Origin: Fibrobacterota bacterium
GTDB taxonomy: Bacteria > Fibrobacterota > Chitinivibrionia > Chitinivibrionales > FEN-1185
Direction: 5' to 3'
Assembly: GCA_003165595.1 (NCBI GenBank)
Contig: PLWQ01000018.1
Location: 52,067 to 116,066, forward strand
DNA: 64,000 nt
Shown here: positions 9,742 through 18,509 of the stretch, in pieces
Position numbering within the stretch: the stretch's first letter is position 1
Layout of the letters: the number at the start of each line of letters is the position of its first letter
Notes under the pieces: model-generated
Databases searched by the model: none
What the model was told of the DNA's origin: nothing
Seen by the model: the letters and a program-made list of their open reading frames with translations, nothing else
Made by a program: the position numbers and the translations under genes

Positions 9742-11808
9742 ATGACTATCAGGCAATGCTTAACTGTGGCCGTAGGGGTCGTTCTTGCATTTTCCATCGG
9801 CCTTGTGCAGGCGGCCGAACGTGAGGCCTACCTCAAGAGCATGGTCGGCACGGTAAAGGTAAGAAAAGGCGAGAGTCCTATCTGGAAAGACGGGCGCCCC
9901 AACATGGTGCTCAAGGAAAAAGACGCAGTACGGACGTTTGTGGAATCACAGGTCGAGATCATGACCGCCGAAGGCTCGACGATACGGCTGGACGAGAACA
10001 CCACCTTGGAAATTGCGGCCCTCAAGGAGTTCGGCGGCGGCGCGCAAACCTCGTCGATCAGGATTCTCAACGGCACCGTATTAGCGAATGTGAAGAAACT
10101 GGTCAACGTCGGTTCAACCTTCCAATTCGAAACGCCGACGGCGGTCGCTTCGATACGCGGCACCTCGGTGGGATTCGACGTCACCGGCGACAAGACGCTC
10201 ATCAAAGTGTACGAAGGCGAAGTCATGGTGGTGCCCAAAGGCGCGCAGACCGGCGTGAGCATCAAGTCAAATCAGATGACTACTGTTGTCAAGGGGCAAA
10301 AAATAGTGAGGCCGGAACAGCTTGCCGAACCGGCAAAGACCGGAGCCGCCGACACAGCGCGCCGCGACACCGCCAGGACTCCGGCTCCCGATTCCACGGG
10401 CAAGTCAAAGACGTTGCCGGATTCCAGCGGACTCATGCCGCTTCGGCTCAATCTGCTGGGCCCGCAGGACAACACAAACGTAAAGCCGGGCGCCCAGATA
10501 AGTGTCTCCGGCACCGTGACGCCATCATCGGCAAAGGTCTCGGTGGGCGGGACGGCCGTACCCGTGTCGCAAAGCGGGGATTTCAAGACAACGATTGCCG
10601 CCCCGCAGGCTCCGGGCGATTACGATTTGACAATTGAGGCCTCCAATGGTGCTCAGTCACAAAGTTCGGTACGGCGCTATTCGGTGGCATCGAGCGCTCA
10701 GTTTTTTCTCTCCGTAACAAGTCCTGCCGATGGGCAGAAATTCGGGCAGCCGCTTATCCCGGTGAGCGGAACCACGGCGCCGGGAGCGGAGGTTACGGTG
10801 GCGGGAGTCAAGTGCCAGGTTGCGGGCGACGGTTCTTTCTCGGCCCAGGTTCCCATTCCCGACGAAGAAACCCGGCTGGATCTGGAAATTGACGCATCGT
10901 ACAACGGGCAGACCGCGAGGGTCACTCGGCAAATAACGTACCAGGCGGCAATCACGATCTCGGTGGCCGCTCCCCAGGACAACCAGGTCGTCACCTCCAC
11001 CTCGGTTCAGGTTTCGGGACAGGTGCTTCCGTCAACCGCTGATCTCCTGGTAAACGACACCAAGATATCCCTCGGCACCAACGGCAAGTTCGGCGGGTCG
11101 GTGACGATTCCAGACGAAGAAGGGCAGGTGTCGCTTACGTTCGAAGTCGAGTCGCAGGGAGTGAGCAAGACACTCACCAGAACAATAACCTATAAGCGTC
11201 CCCTCGACAATGTCCGGCCCCAGATAACGCCGGCATCCATGCCGCAGTATCCGAAAACGCCATCAATTCCATTTACCGTTACCGACCTTACGCCCGACGA
11301 CGAGGTTACATTCTACAAGATAGCCGATGGGGCCCAGGAAACGGAAACGGGAAGCCCGAATTCCAGTTTCAAGCTTGACTTGCAGGAAGGAACACATTCC
11401 TACACGGTGTACGCGGAAGACAAGGCCAGAAACAGGTCCAACACGGTGACGGGAACGGTCCAGTACCTGTACCGGAAGCTTGCGATACAAATGCGAAAGC
11501 CCATCGGTACCGACGTCATCCGCATTCCGCCCGGCCATCCGCTGCGAACCGGTGAGATCGATGACGCCATCCCGACATACACGGTGCAATTTCAGATTTA
11601 CAACGTGCCCGACAACGACCGCAGCCTTGTCAAGTCGGTGACGGTAAAGAACCTCAGCAACGGCCAATCGGCATCGATGAAAGACCTGTTCGATTTGGAA
11701 GTGCAAGTCGATATCCGGCTTTCACGAGGTCAAAACAGGATCGAAGTTGACGTTCTCGACATCAATAACAACGTCACGGTGGGCAACGGGGTGGTCGAAG
11801 TCCAATAG
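9742..11808 (+). CDS. Exported FecR-domain protein with Ig-like repeats
   Basis: 688 residues from the ATG at 9742, chosen because AGGGG lies just upstream and a clean signal peptide follows (TIRQCLTVAVGVVLAFSIG, cleavage after VQA). Residues about 30-180 form a FecR domain (VGTVKVRKG; the core TPTAVASIRGTSVGFDV). A Pro/Thr/Ser-rich linker leads to three or four Ig-like beta domains with repeated motifs (VSGTTAPGAEVTVAG, PDEEG/PDEET), resembling glucodextranase-type bacterial Ig domains. The end is a beta-rich segment of unknown fold. FecR domains of this type are periplasmic and may bind glycans or sense the envelope. It is followed after 28 bp by the beta-helix/barrel gene, so they are probably one operon. 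Confidence 0.88.
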   Translation: MTIRQCLTVAVGVVLAFSIGLVQAAEREAYLKSMVGTVKVRKGESPIWKDGRPNMVLKEKDAVRTFVESQVEIMTAEGSTIRLDENTTLEIAALKEFGGGAQTSSIRILNGTVLANVKKLVNVGSTFQFETPTAVASIRGTSVGFDVTGDKTLIKVYEGEVMVVPKGAQTGVSIKSNQMTTVVKGQKIVRPEQLAEPAKTGAADTARRDTARTPAPDSTGKSKTLPDSSGLMPLRLNLLGPQDNTNVKPGAQISVSGTVTPSSAKVSVGGTAVPVSQSGDFKTTIAAPQAPGDYDLTIEASNGAQSQSSVRRYSVASSAQFFLSVTSPADGQKFGQPLIPVSGTTAPGAEVTVAGVKCQVAGDGSFSAQVPIPDEETRLDLEIDASYNGQTARVTRQITYQAAITISVAAPQDNQVVTSTSVQVSGQVLPSTADLLVNDTKISLGTNGKFGGSVTIPDEEGQVSLTFEVESQGVSKTLTRTITYKRPLDNVRPQITPASMPQYPKTPSIPFTVTDLTPDDEVTFYKIADGAQETETGSPNSSFKLDLQEGTHSYTVYAEDKARNRSNTVTGTVQYLYRKLAIQMRKPIGTDVIRIPPGHPLRTGEIDDAIPTYTVQFQIYNVPDNDRSLVKSVTVKNLSNGQSASMKDLFDLEVQVDIRLSRGQNRIEVDVLDINNNVTVGNGVVEVQ

Positions 11809-11836
11809 AACTTCGGCGAGACGCAGGGGAGACAGC

Positions 11837-14770
11837 GTGAACATGACAAAAGCACGGGCGGCGTTCTTGTGTATGAGCATGCCGTTGCTGTGTGCGTGGG
11901 GGCAAGCGCGGGCATCGGCCGACACCGGCAGGGCAACGCCTGCAGGCGCGCATGGAATGGCGGCACAGGTATCTGTCGGGCAAGCACACGATGCCGCTGC
12001 AGACACGGCGCAACGGGGTTTGCACAAAGACTCAACCTCTGGGTCGGCGCCGGCGGCCGCAGCGCAGCCGCCCAAGGCTCAGCCGCAGGCACCGGAATTT
12101 TCGCTTGAAATTCCGGGCGGCGTGTTGTTCGGCAAATTCGAAAAGGAAAACGGGCCGTTCCTGATCAACGGCAGCATCATCGTGCCTTCGGGCGAGGTGC
12201 TTGAATTCGGCCCCGGATGCAAAATCTATATGGGCGGCGACTACTCGACCATAACGGTTTTTGGACAACTTATTGTCAAGGGCACTGCCGCCGCACCCGT
12301 GATTTTCCAGTCGGCAAAAGCGCGGCCCAATCCCTGGGATTGGGATCGGATCTACTGCCGCAGCCGCAACCGATGCACGTTCGAACATTGCATCATCAAG
12401 CACTCCAATTACGGCATCATGGCCGAAAACGGCTCGGTAACGCTCAAGAACTGCAGTTTTGAGCACAATTCGCTCCATGGCCTTGTGGTGAGAAATTCCG
12501 ATGTGACAATTGCCAATTCCTCGTTTACGGGCGGCCACGTGTGCGCCGTGCTGTGCGACGGCGGCGGCGACATCCAGGCCGACAGCCTGGTGATTACGGA
12601 CAACACAACCGGCATCGCCGTTTCGGACAAGGGGTCCGTCAAGGTGCGGGGAGGCCTCATATCGCGAAACACGAACGGAATCGTGGCCCTGAAGGGGTCT
12701 TCTGTGGTGATCGTGGCCGCCGATATCACAAAGAACCGCGTCGGCATCGTGGCGCAATCGGTCCTGCCGCGCAAACTTACCGAAATGGATTACGGAAACG
12801 GCCTCGACCTCAAGATCGCGGGTTCGGACGAAATCGAGAAAATGCTGCGGCCCCCGGAAGCGGTGAAATCCGTGGTGCTGCCCAAAGCGTCGAGCAAGGT
12901 TGCCACGCGCGACGATTTTTCTCCGGGGTTTTCGGCGGTGCGCGCGCCGCGTGAGGCTTCTTCGAGTCTTATCGGCAACGTCACCACGGGAATGGAAGTC
13001 TTCGTGCCGCATTCCCTTGTCGACAGCCTCAAGCAGAATCACTATCCGGGCGAGGAAAACCCCGGCTCCTATATGGACAACGTTCAGCCGGAGGTTCAGC
13101 TGTTTGCAAGCGGCAAAAGGGGAGACGTGAACGTCGACCTGATGCTCGACATGTACGGCAACTCGTGGACGGGCGTGCGAAGGAACAACACGAGTCTCTC
13201 GCTCAATTACTCGAACCAGCAGCTGATTCTCGGCGACTTCTACGAGAATAATTCCGAAACGTCAATATCGAACAGAAAAATGACGGGGCTCAAGTACGAC
13301 GGCAATTTCTGGGAAATGGGACGCGGCGTCAAACGCATCAATATTCGCGCAGCCTTCGGTCAGAGCGAGCTGCCCAAAGAATACGGCGGACATGAGATAG
13401 ACCTGTATAATACCCCGGTAGACACGGGCATGTCCATTCGCCAGCAGATGACCTACGAAGCCGCCCTCACGGTAAAGCCCACGCTCAATTCGCAGGTGAC
13501 CGCCCGCGGCCTCATCGCGCGCGACCAGGGATATCAGACATTCATCGGCCAGCAAGAGGTGAATGATCCCAAAGCGCCGAACCTGCTTCAGGCGCAAACC
13601 GGTTCCCTCGAGGGGAAAGTGGATCTGCTTGAAGGAAAACTTTCCCTCAACGCGGAACTCGACATGGGGAGCAGCGATACCCTTGTCGATTCCCTTTCCG
13701 CAGACTCGGGCAAGATCTCCAGGATAGCCTGGTACGACCCCCAGGTGCCCGACGCCGTATCGAGCGTGCTGGGAGTGATGACCACCAACAGGAACTATTC
13801 GTTTACTGCAGGCGCCACCGGCCTGTTCGACGGGTACAAAGTGAATCTTTACGGAGGGCAAATCGCTCCCGCGTACTTTTCCGCAGGCAACCCGTACCTC
13901 GAGATAGACCGGCGAATCCTCGCGCTCACCGCGGAAAAGGATTTTACCGAGAAGCTGTCCGCAAATTTAAGCGCAGACTATCAGCGCCGGACCCTTTCAA
14001 CAAAGCCGGTCGACAACACAACGATACAACTTGGAGGCAAGTACGGGCTCGGCCAGTTTCTGCCCGAATTCGATCTCGACTACATGTTCTACTACGAAAC
14101 CAGCAGGGAGATCCAGAATGTCAACGTTGTTGACACCGCTGCAATAACGGCCGATTCGGACGTTGTGACGTCTCGTTCCGTCGACAGCGGCTACACGATC
14201 CGGGATTTTAAGGATCTGGTGGGAATAGAGGCAAAGCAGCAGTTTGCAAACGACATGGACTACAGCCTCAAATACCAGCTGCTTCTTGAGACCGACGCAA
14301 CCCGCTACGTTACCCGGTCGTACATGAACAGGCGGAGCGGTATTCAGCACCAGGCGAGCGCGCGCTACGGTTTCCGCATCGGGAAAATTCTGCGCAATAG
14401 AATCACCGTCCGGGTGACGACCAAGAATGAGGTTCTCGATTCGCTGAACGGCGTCTCATACAAAATAGGCGACGAACTGAAGCTCGCGCTCATTCCTCGA
14501 AAGCTCAATCTGAACCTCAAAGGCGAATACAGCGATAAACTTGACAAGAAAGCAATCGACACGACCTCAGTGGAGCTTTCCGCCCCCGCGCAGCATCAGT
14601 CGTTGCTCACCAGATTCTATTCCTTTGAGGCCGAAGTGAAATATTCTCTCACCTCAAAATGGTCTCTCACTGCCCGCGGCCGCTACGAAAGCGCGCTCGA
14701 CCAGACGCCGGGCTCACGGGAAAACTACACGGTCAAGGTGGGCAGCCTGTACATAACATACTTGTTCTAG
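11837..14770 (+). CDS. Exported beta-helix protein with probable outer-membrane barrel
   Basis: 977 residues from GTG 11837, which has AGGGGAG five bases upstream; ATG 11843 is an alternative. A signal peptide ends near ARASA. A low-complexity Ala/Gln/Pro linker follows. Residues about 90-300 are right-handed parallel beta-helix repeats (GIMAENGSVTLKNCSF, GLVVRNSDVTIANSSF), as in pectate-lyase-like or carbohydrate-binding proteins. The last 550 residues alternate like amphipathic strands and end in YITYLF, with the terminal Phe common in outer-membrane barrels. It probably displays a beta-helix domain at the cell surface. The N-terminal beta-helix entry (IIVPSG...GPGCKIYMGG...PWDWDRI) is related to the protein at 34468-35346. 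Confidence 0.85.
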   Translation: MNMTKARAAFLCMSMPLLCAWGQARASADTGRATPAGAHGMAAQVSVGQAHDAAADTAQRGLHKDSTSGSAPAAAAQPPKAQPQAPEFSLEIPGGVLFGKFEKENGPFLINGSIIVPSGEVLEFGPGCKIYMGGDYSTITVFGQLIVKGTAAAPVIFQSAKARPNPWDWDRIYCRSRNRCTFEHCIIKHSNYGIMAENGSVTLKNCSFEHNSLHGLVVRNSDVTIANSSFTGGHVCAVLCDGGGDIQADSLVITDNTTGIAVSDKGSVKVRGGLISRNTNGIVALKGSSVVIVAADITKNRVGIVAQSVLPRKLTEMDYGNGLDLKIAGSDEIEKMLRPPEAVKSVVLPKASSKVATRDDFSPGFSAVRAPREASSSLIGNVTTGMEVFVPHSLVDSLKQNHYPGEENPGSYMDNVQPEVQLFASGKRGDVNVDLMLDMYGNSWTGVRRNNTSLSLNYSNQQLILGDFYENNSETSISNRKMTGLKYDGNFWEMGRGVKRINIRAAFGQSELPKEYGGHEIDLYNTPVDTGMSIRQQMTYEAALTVKPTLNSQVTARGLIARDQGYQTFIGQQEVNDPKAPNLLQAQTGSLEGKVDLLEGKLSLNAELDMGSSDTLVDSLSADSGKISRIAWYDPQVPDAVSSVLGVMTTNRNYSFTAGATGLFDGYKVNLYGGQIAPAYFSAGNPYLEIDRRILALTAEKDFTEKLSANLSADYQRRTLSTKPVDNTTIQLGGKYGLGQFLPEFDLDYMFYYETSREIQNVNVVDTAAITADSDVVTSRSVDSGYTIRDFKDLVGIEAKQQFANDMDYSLKYQLLLETDATRYVTRSYMNRRSGIQHQASARYGFRIGKILRNRITVRVTTKNEVLDSLNGVSYKIGDELKLALIPRKLNLNLKGEYSDKLDKKAIDTTSVELSAPAQHQSLLTRFYSFEAEVKYSLTSKWSLTARGRYESALDQTPGSRENYTVKVGSLYITYLF

Positions 14771-14797
14771 GCTTCCGCCGAAACCGGCAAGGGGAGA

Positions 14798-14838
14798 ACG
14801 GCACGGGACGCTCGCGCGGGCGTCCCGTGCCGTTTCCG
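14798..14838 (+). terminator. Hairpin terminator after the FecR/beta-helix pair
   Basis: A perfect 14-bp stem (14798-14811 with 14820-14833, ACGGCACGGGACGC) has an 8-nt loop and is followed by TTTCC. The stem is strong but the T-tract weak. It lies 28 bp past the stop codon. Confidence 0.65.
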
Positions 14839-14940
14839 TTGCGGCGGCCGGGCCGCGTGGATAAATAGTATTTTGTTTGCTCACGCATCGGCCGATTGCG
14901 CGGATTGCGCGCTCACCTAGTGGCGCTTTCGAGTGTACCC

Positions 14941-16212
14941 ATGATATCCTCCGGTAAAGCAAGAATCAGCATATGCACGGCGCTTTGTGCGCTCGTTGCC
15001 GCCTTCAATTGCTGCGCCATGCTCCTTGTCCCCATGGACGATTCGCAAACCGACCACCTGAAAGCATACGGTCTTGCCTACAAGATGCTCAAGGCCGGGG
15101 CAAAGGTGTATTGGCTGCTCAATTACAAATGCGGATCATTCGCAACCGACGATTCGCGTGAATTCGAGCTCAAGGCGCGGCTTGACGGCGTTGAAATCTC
15201 GCAAATCTCCACGCAGGAATGGGCGGGCGTCCTCGATGTAATCGAGAACGGCAACATGGAGCGGGTGACGCTCGAAAAAGCTCCGCGCATCGCGGTGTAC
15301 ACGCCGCCGACCGCACCGCCCTGGGACGACGCGGTCACCCTTGCGCTTACCTATGCCGACATCCCGTTCGACAAGGTGTACGACAAGGAGGTGCTTGCGG
15401 GAAAGCTTTCGGAGTACGACTGGCTGCATTTGCACCACGAAGACTTTACCGGGCAGTACAGCAAGTTCTACGCGTCGTTCCACGCCGAGCCGTGGTATCA
15501 GCAGCAGAAAATGGAGCTTGAGAAAACGGCGCACGAGCTCGGGTTCAAGAAAGTAACCGAGTGCAAGAAGGCCGTGGCGCTGTCGATACGGAACTTCGTT
15601 CAAAAGGGCGGCTTTCTGTTTGCCATGTGCTGTGCCACCAACACGCTCGACATCGCGCTTGCCGCGCTCGGCACCGATATAGCCGACGCCGTGTTCGACG
15701 GCGACGGCGTAGACCCGAATTATGCGGCAAAGCTCAATTTCGACAATTGCCTCGCATTCGAAAACTTTTCAATTCAGACCAGTCCCTACGAATCCTATTT
15801 CGACAACATCGACGTCAACCTGGTCAACACGCCCATGCGACTGCCTGCCATGGATTTCACGCTTTTTGATTTCAGCGCAAAGCTGGACCCCGTGCCTTGC
15901 ATGCTCGTGCAAGACCATAGACAAACGATAAAAGGATTCTACGGCCTTTGCACCTCGTTCAACCGCAAGGTCATCAAGAAAAGCATCGTGGAGCTGGGCA
16001 GCGTGCCCGGAACCAATTGCGTCAACTACATACACGGTGTCCTGGGCAAGGGGCAGTTTGCCTTTTTCGGCGGGCACGACCCGGAAGCATACCAGCATGC
16101 CGTATACGACAAACCCACGGACCTGCGACTCCACAGAAATTCACCCGGATACCGGCTCATTCTCAACAACGTGCTGTTTCCCGCCGCCGAAAAGAAAGAG
16201 AAGAAGACGTAG
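14941..16212 (+). CDS. Conserved exported protein (family often labelled asparagine synthetase B)
   Basis: 423 residues from ATG 14941; TTG 14896 is possible, and neither has a strong ribosome-binding site. A signal peptide or membrane anchor (ICTALCALVAAFNCCAML) is followed by LVPMDDSQTDHLKAYGLAYK, VYWLLNYKCGSF, IAVYTPPTAPPWDDAVTLAL, DWLHLHHEDFTGQY and LFAMCCATNTLDIALAA. I recognise these as a well-conserved family in Ignavibacteria and Bacteroidota that databases often call asparagine synthetase B. The motifs of AsnB (Cys2 glutaminase, PP-loop) are absent, so that name is not supported. Function is unknown; the HHED and glutamine-amidotransferase-like stretches may hint at a hydrolase. Confidence 0.8.
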   Translation: MISSGKARISICTALCALVAAFNCCAMLLVPMDDSQTDHLKAYGLAYKMLKAGAKVYWLLNYKCGSFATDDSREFELKARLDGVEISQISTQEWAGVLDVIENGNMERVTLEKAPRIAVYTPPTAPPWDDAVTLALTYADIPFDKVYDKEVLAGKLSEYDWLHLHHEDFTGQYSKFYASFHAEPWYQQQKMELEKTAHELGFKKVTECKKAVALSIRNFVQKGGFLFAMCCATNTLDIALAALGTDIADAVFDGDGVDPNYAAKLNFDNCLAFENFSIQTSPYESYFDNIDVNLVNTPMRLPAMDFTLFDFSAKLDPVPCMLVQDHRQTIKGFYGLCTSFNRKVIKKSIVELGSVPGTNCVNYIHGVLGKGQFAFFGGHDPEAYQHAVYDKPTDLRLHRNSPGYRLILNNVLFPAAEKKEKKT

Positions 16213-16230
16213 GGACATGGAGGACAGTCT

Positions 16231-16270
16231 GACGTCCAAAGGTCGAAAAGTCCAAAAGTCAGAAAGTCGA
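16231..16270. repeat. Short periodic GTCCAAAAGTC-type repeat
   Basis: GTCCAAAGGTCGAAAAGTCC is followed by AAAAGTCAGAAAGTC: degenerate units of about 8 bp between two genes. It resembles the periodic intergenic stretches at 50761-50800 and 62875-62916 in style but not in exact sequence. Confidence 0.5.
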
Positions 16271-16275
16271 GGCAC

Positions 16276-17592
16276 ATGACCGTACGGTTCAAGTGGTTGA
16301 CGGATGCAAAGCGCCGCGCAGCAGCGTGCTGGTGCATGTACGACTGGGCAAATTCCGCGTTTGCGGTCGTTGTATTGACGGCATTTTTTCCCTTCCTTTT
16401 CAAATCGTACTGGGACACCGGCGCCGATGCCGCGCTCAATACTGCGCGTCTCGGCATGGGCGACTCGGTCTCGGGACTCATCGTCGCGTTCCTGTCGCCC
16501 TTTCTGGGTGCGCTGGCCGATGCGGGAAAAGCAAAGAAAAAATTGTTGTTGTTCTTTTTGACGCTCGGCACCCTGATGACGGGAGCTATATCCTTTGTTG
16601 GCCCGGGAGGCTGGGAAACGGCCATCATCCTGTTCATACTGGCGAACATTGGCTTTGCATGCGGCAACCTGTTCTACGACTCCCTTCTCGTGGACGTGGC
16701 TTCGGAAAACGACATGGACTACGTTTCGTCACTCGGGTATGCCACGGGGTACGTGGGCGGCGGCCTTCTTTTCCTCGTCGACGTGCTGCTTGTTACCTTC
16801 TGGCGGCAAGCGGGCTTCCAAAGCCAGGCCGACGCGGCGCGCGCGGGGTTCGTTCTCGTGGCCGCGTGGTGGTTTGCCTTTTCTATTCCGCTCCTGGTGT
16901 TTGTCAAAGAACAGCGGCCGTCGTCCGACCACGGCCCGCTGTCCGTTATTGTCAACGGGCTTCGGCGGCTGCGGTCCACCGGCCTCAAGATATTGCACAA
17001 CAGGCTGCTTGTCCTGTTCATCGTTGCTTTCTGGCTGTACATGGACGGCGTGTATACCGTGATCACCATGTCGGTCAATTTCGGTTTGTCCCTCGGTATT
17101 ACGTCCCAGACGTTGATGCTGACCATTCTCCTCGTCCAATTTGTGGCGTTTCCCGCATCCATCGGGTTCGGTTATCTCGCGCGCGCCACAGGGGGAGGAA
17201 GGGCGATTCTTGTGGGGATCGCCGTCTACATTGTCGTCTGCGCAGTCGGGTTCTTTGTGCTGCGTACATCCGCGCAGTTCATTGTTCTTGCATGTCTGGT
17301 GGGCATGGTCCAGGGCGGCGTGCAGGCGCTGAGCAGGTCGTATTTTGCCAAGATTGTCCCGGCCGAGGATGCGGCGGAGTATTTCGGATTTCTCAATCTC
17401 ATCAGCAGGTTCTCCATTGTTCTTGGCCCGGTGCTCGTAGGGGGAACAACACTTTTGTGCCGCACGCTGGGCGCCGGCAACGCCTTTTCACAGAGGATGG
17501 GAATGTCGTCGATAACTATCATGTTTGTTGCGGGCGGGACGCTTCTGTTCCTTGCCGAACAGGAACGAAAGAGGGTGAGGGCCGCGGCATGA
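16276..17592 (+). CDS. MFS permease of the UMF1/Atg22 type
   Basis: 438 residues, about 12 membrane helices, inner membrane. The N-terminal CWCMYDWANSAFAVVVLTAF is the hallmark of the UMF1 (Atg22-like) branch of the major facilitator superfamily. The cytoplasmic loop FLGALADAGKAKKKLL follows helix 2. GGVQALSRSYFAKIVPAE in the C-terminal half is also characteristic. Yeast Atg22 exports amino acids from the vacuole; bacterial substrates are unknown. The stop codon overlaps the next ATG (ATGA at 17589-17592), so it is translationally coupled to the SpoU methylase. Confidence 0.93.
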   Translation: MTVRFKWLTDAKRRAAACWCMYDWANSAFAVVVLTAFFPFLFKSYWDTGADAALNTARLGMGDSVSGLIVAFLSPFLGALADAGKAKKKLLLFFLTLGTLMTGAISFVGPGGWETAIILFILANIGFACGNLFYDSLLVDVASENDMDYVSSLGYATGYVGGGLLFLVDVLLVTFWRQAGFQSQADAARAGFVLVAAWWFAFSIPLLVFVKEQRPSSDHGPLSVIVNGLRRLRSTGLKILHNRLLVLFIVAFWLYMDGVYTVITMSVNFGLSLGITSQTLMLTILLVQFVAFPASIGFGYLARATGGGRAILVGIAVYIVVCAVGFFVLRTSAQFIVLACLVGMVQGGVQALSRSYFAKIVPAEDAAEYFGFLNLISRFSIVLGPVLVGGTTLLCRTLGAGNAFSQRMGMSSITIMFVAGGTLLFLAEQERKRVRAAA

Positions 17593-18173
17593 GGCCCAAG
17601 GACACCAGCGGCATTGAGACGAATTTCGAGGTCCGCTCGCAGGATGCCGCGATTTCGCTGGAGGAGTACAACCTCCTGGCCAAGAATCCGCTGTACATAG
17701 TACTTGACAACCTGAGAAGCGCGTTCAATGTCGGTGCCATTTTCAGGCTGTGCGACGTGATGCGGGTGGAAGGGCTCTTCCTGTGCGGGTATACGGCGTT
17801 CCCGCCTCACAAAAAACTGGCGAAAACATCGCTGGGCACCATCGACTTCGTCCCGTGGAAGAAATTCGACTCCGCGTCGGCGGCCGTGCTGTTTCTGCGG
17901 GAGCGCGGCGTTCCGGTGTGGGCCGCCGAGACAACCTCGAAATCCCGGGCATACGACGCGGTGGACTATCCGCCCCGGCTGGGCATGGTATTCGGCAACG
18001 AGGCGCTCGGTGTTGAAAAAGAGGTACTTGATCTATGCGATGATGTCGTGGAGATTCCGGTATACGGATTCAAGAATTCGCTCAACGTTGCAACGTCGTG
18101 CGCCGTTATCGGTTGCAAGATTCTGGAGGGAATGCGCCAAAAAAAAGTCACCGCGCCGTTCCCGGCGCGGTGA
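17589..18173 (+). CDS. SpoU/TrmH-family RNA 2'-O-methyltransferase
   Basis: 194 residues from the ATG at 17589, chosen for the 4-bp ATGA overlap with the permease. Motif 1 is NLRSAFNVGAIFRLCDVM, motif 2 is GMVFGNEALGVEKEVLDLCD and motif 3 is VEIPVYGFKNSLNVATSCAV; together these form the SAM-binding trefoil knot. The enzyme methylates ribose 2'-OH groups in rRNA or tRNA; the exact target is not predictable. The last nine codons lie inside a 12-bp hairpin that serves as terminator for the opposing rpsU. The same frame stays open far upstream inside the permease gene, but that part is a shadow. Confidence 0.92.
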   Translation: MRPKDTSGIETNFEVRSQDAAISLEEYNLLAKNPLYIVLDNLRSAFNVGAIFRLCDVMRVEGLFLCGYTAFPPHKKLAKTSLGTIDFVPWKKFDSASAAVLFLRERGVPVWAAETTSKSRAYDAVDYPPRLGMVFGNEALGVEKEVLDLCDDVVEIPVYGFKNSLNVATSCAVIGCKILEGMRQKKVTAPFPAR

Positions 18174-18174
18174 C
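18139..18174 (-). terminator. Rho-independent terminator for rpsU, inside the methylase 3' end
   Basis: A perfect 12-bp stem (18147-18158 with 18163-18174, GTCACCGCGCCG) has a 4-nt loop. On the minus strand it is followed by eight Ts (18146-18139). It is a textbook terminator for leftward transcription and overlaps the last codons of the rightward SpoU gene. Confidence 0.88.
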
Positions 18175-18201
18175 AGATCCACAAACTTCTGGCCGCCGGC
18201 G

Positions 18202-18420
18202 TTAGTTGAAGTATCGCGGCGCCCGGAACGAAAATCGCTTCTCGTCGCGGACTTTCTTCCTGCGTGAAGCGTTCATCTTCCTTTTCCTCTCCTCGCTCGG
18301 CTTTTCGTAGTGGCGGTACTTCTTGATATCGGAAAGAATGCCGGCGCGCTCGCACGTTTTGGTGAAACGACGCAGGGCTTTTTCGAAAGGTTCGTCTTCT
18401 TTCAAAATGATACCGTTCAT
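18202..18420 (-). CDS. rpsU: 30S ribosomal protein S21
   Basis: 72 residues from ATG 18420, with AGGTGA about 7 bp upstream. A longer in-frame start at 18543 exists but adds 41 unrelated residues. The conserved core EPFEKALRRFTKTCERAG followed by a KKYRHYEKPSEERKRK stretch is typical, with the basic C-terminal tail. S21 sits on the small subunit near the anti-Shine-Dalgarno region and helps initiation. It lies 90 bp downstream of the VWA-like gene and ends before a strong terminator. Confidence 0.95.
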   Translation of the reverse strand: MNGIILKEDEPFEKALRRFTKTCERAGILSDIKKYRHYEKPSEERKRKMNASRRKKVRDEKRFSFRAPRYFN

Positions 18421-18509
18421 GGATGTATCACCTACTTTCGTTGGGAAAATTTCAAGCAATTTAAAAAAATACCTTTTTGGTGAACAAATAGCAAGAAGAG
18501 CCTTTCCCG

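Noticed and set aside
16293..17588. Long plus-strand frame upstream of the SpoU gene
   Set aside because: It lies wholly inside the permease gene in another frame, is Arg/Cys-rich and shows no domain; only the part from 17589 is real.
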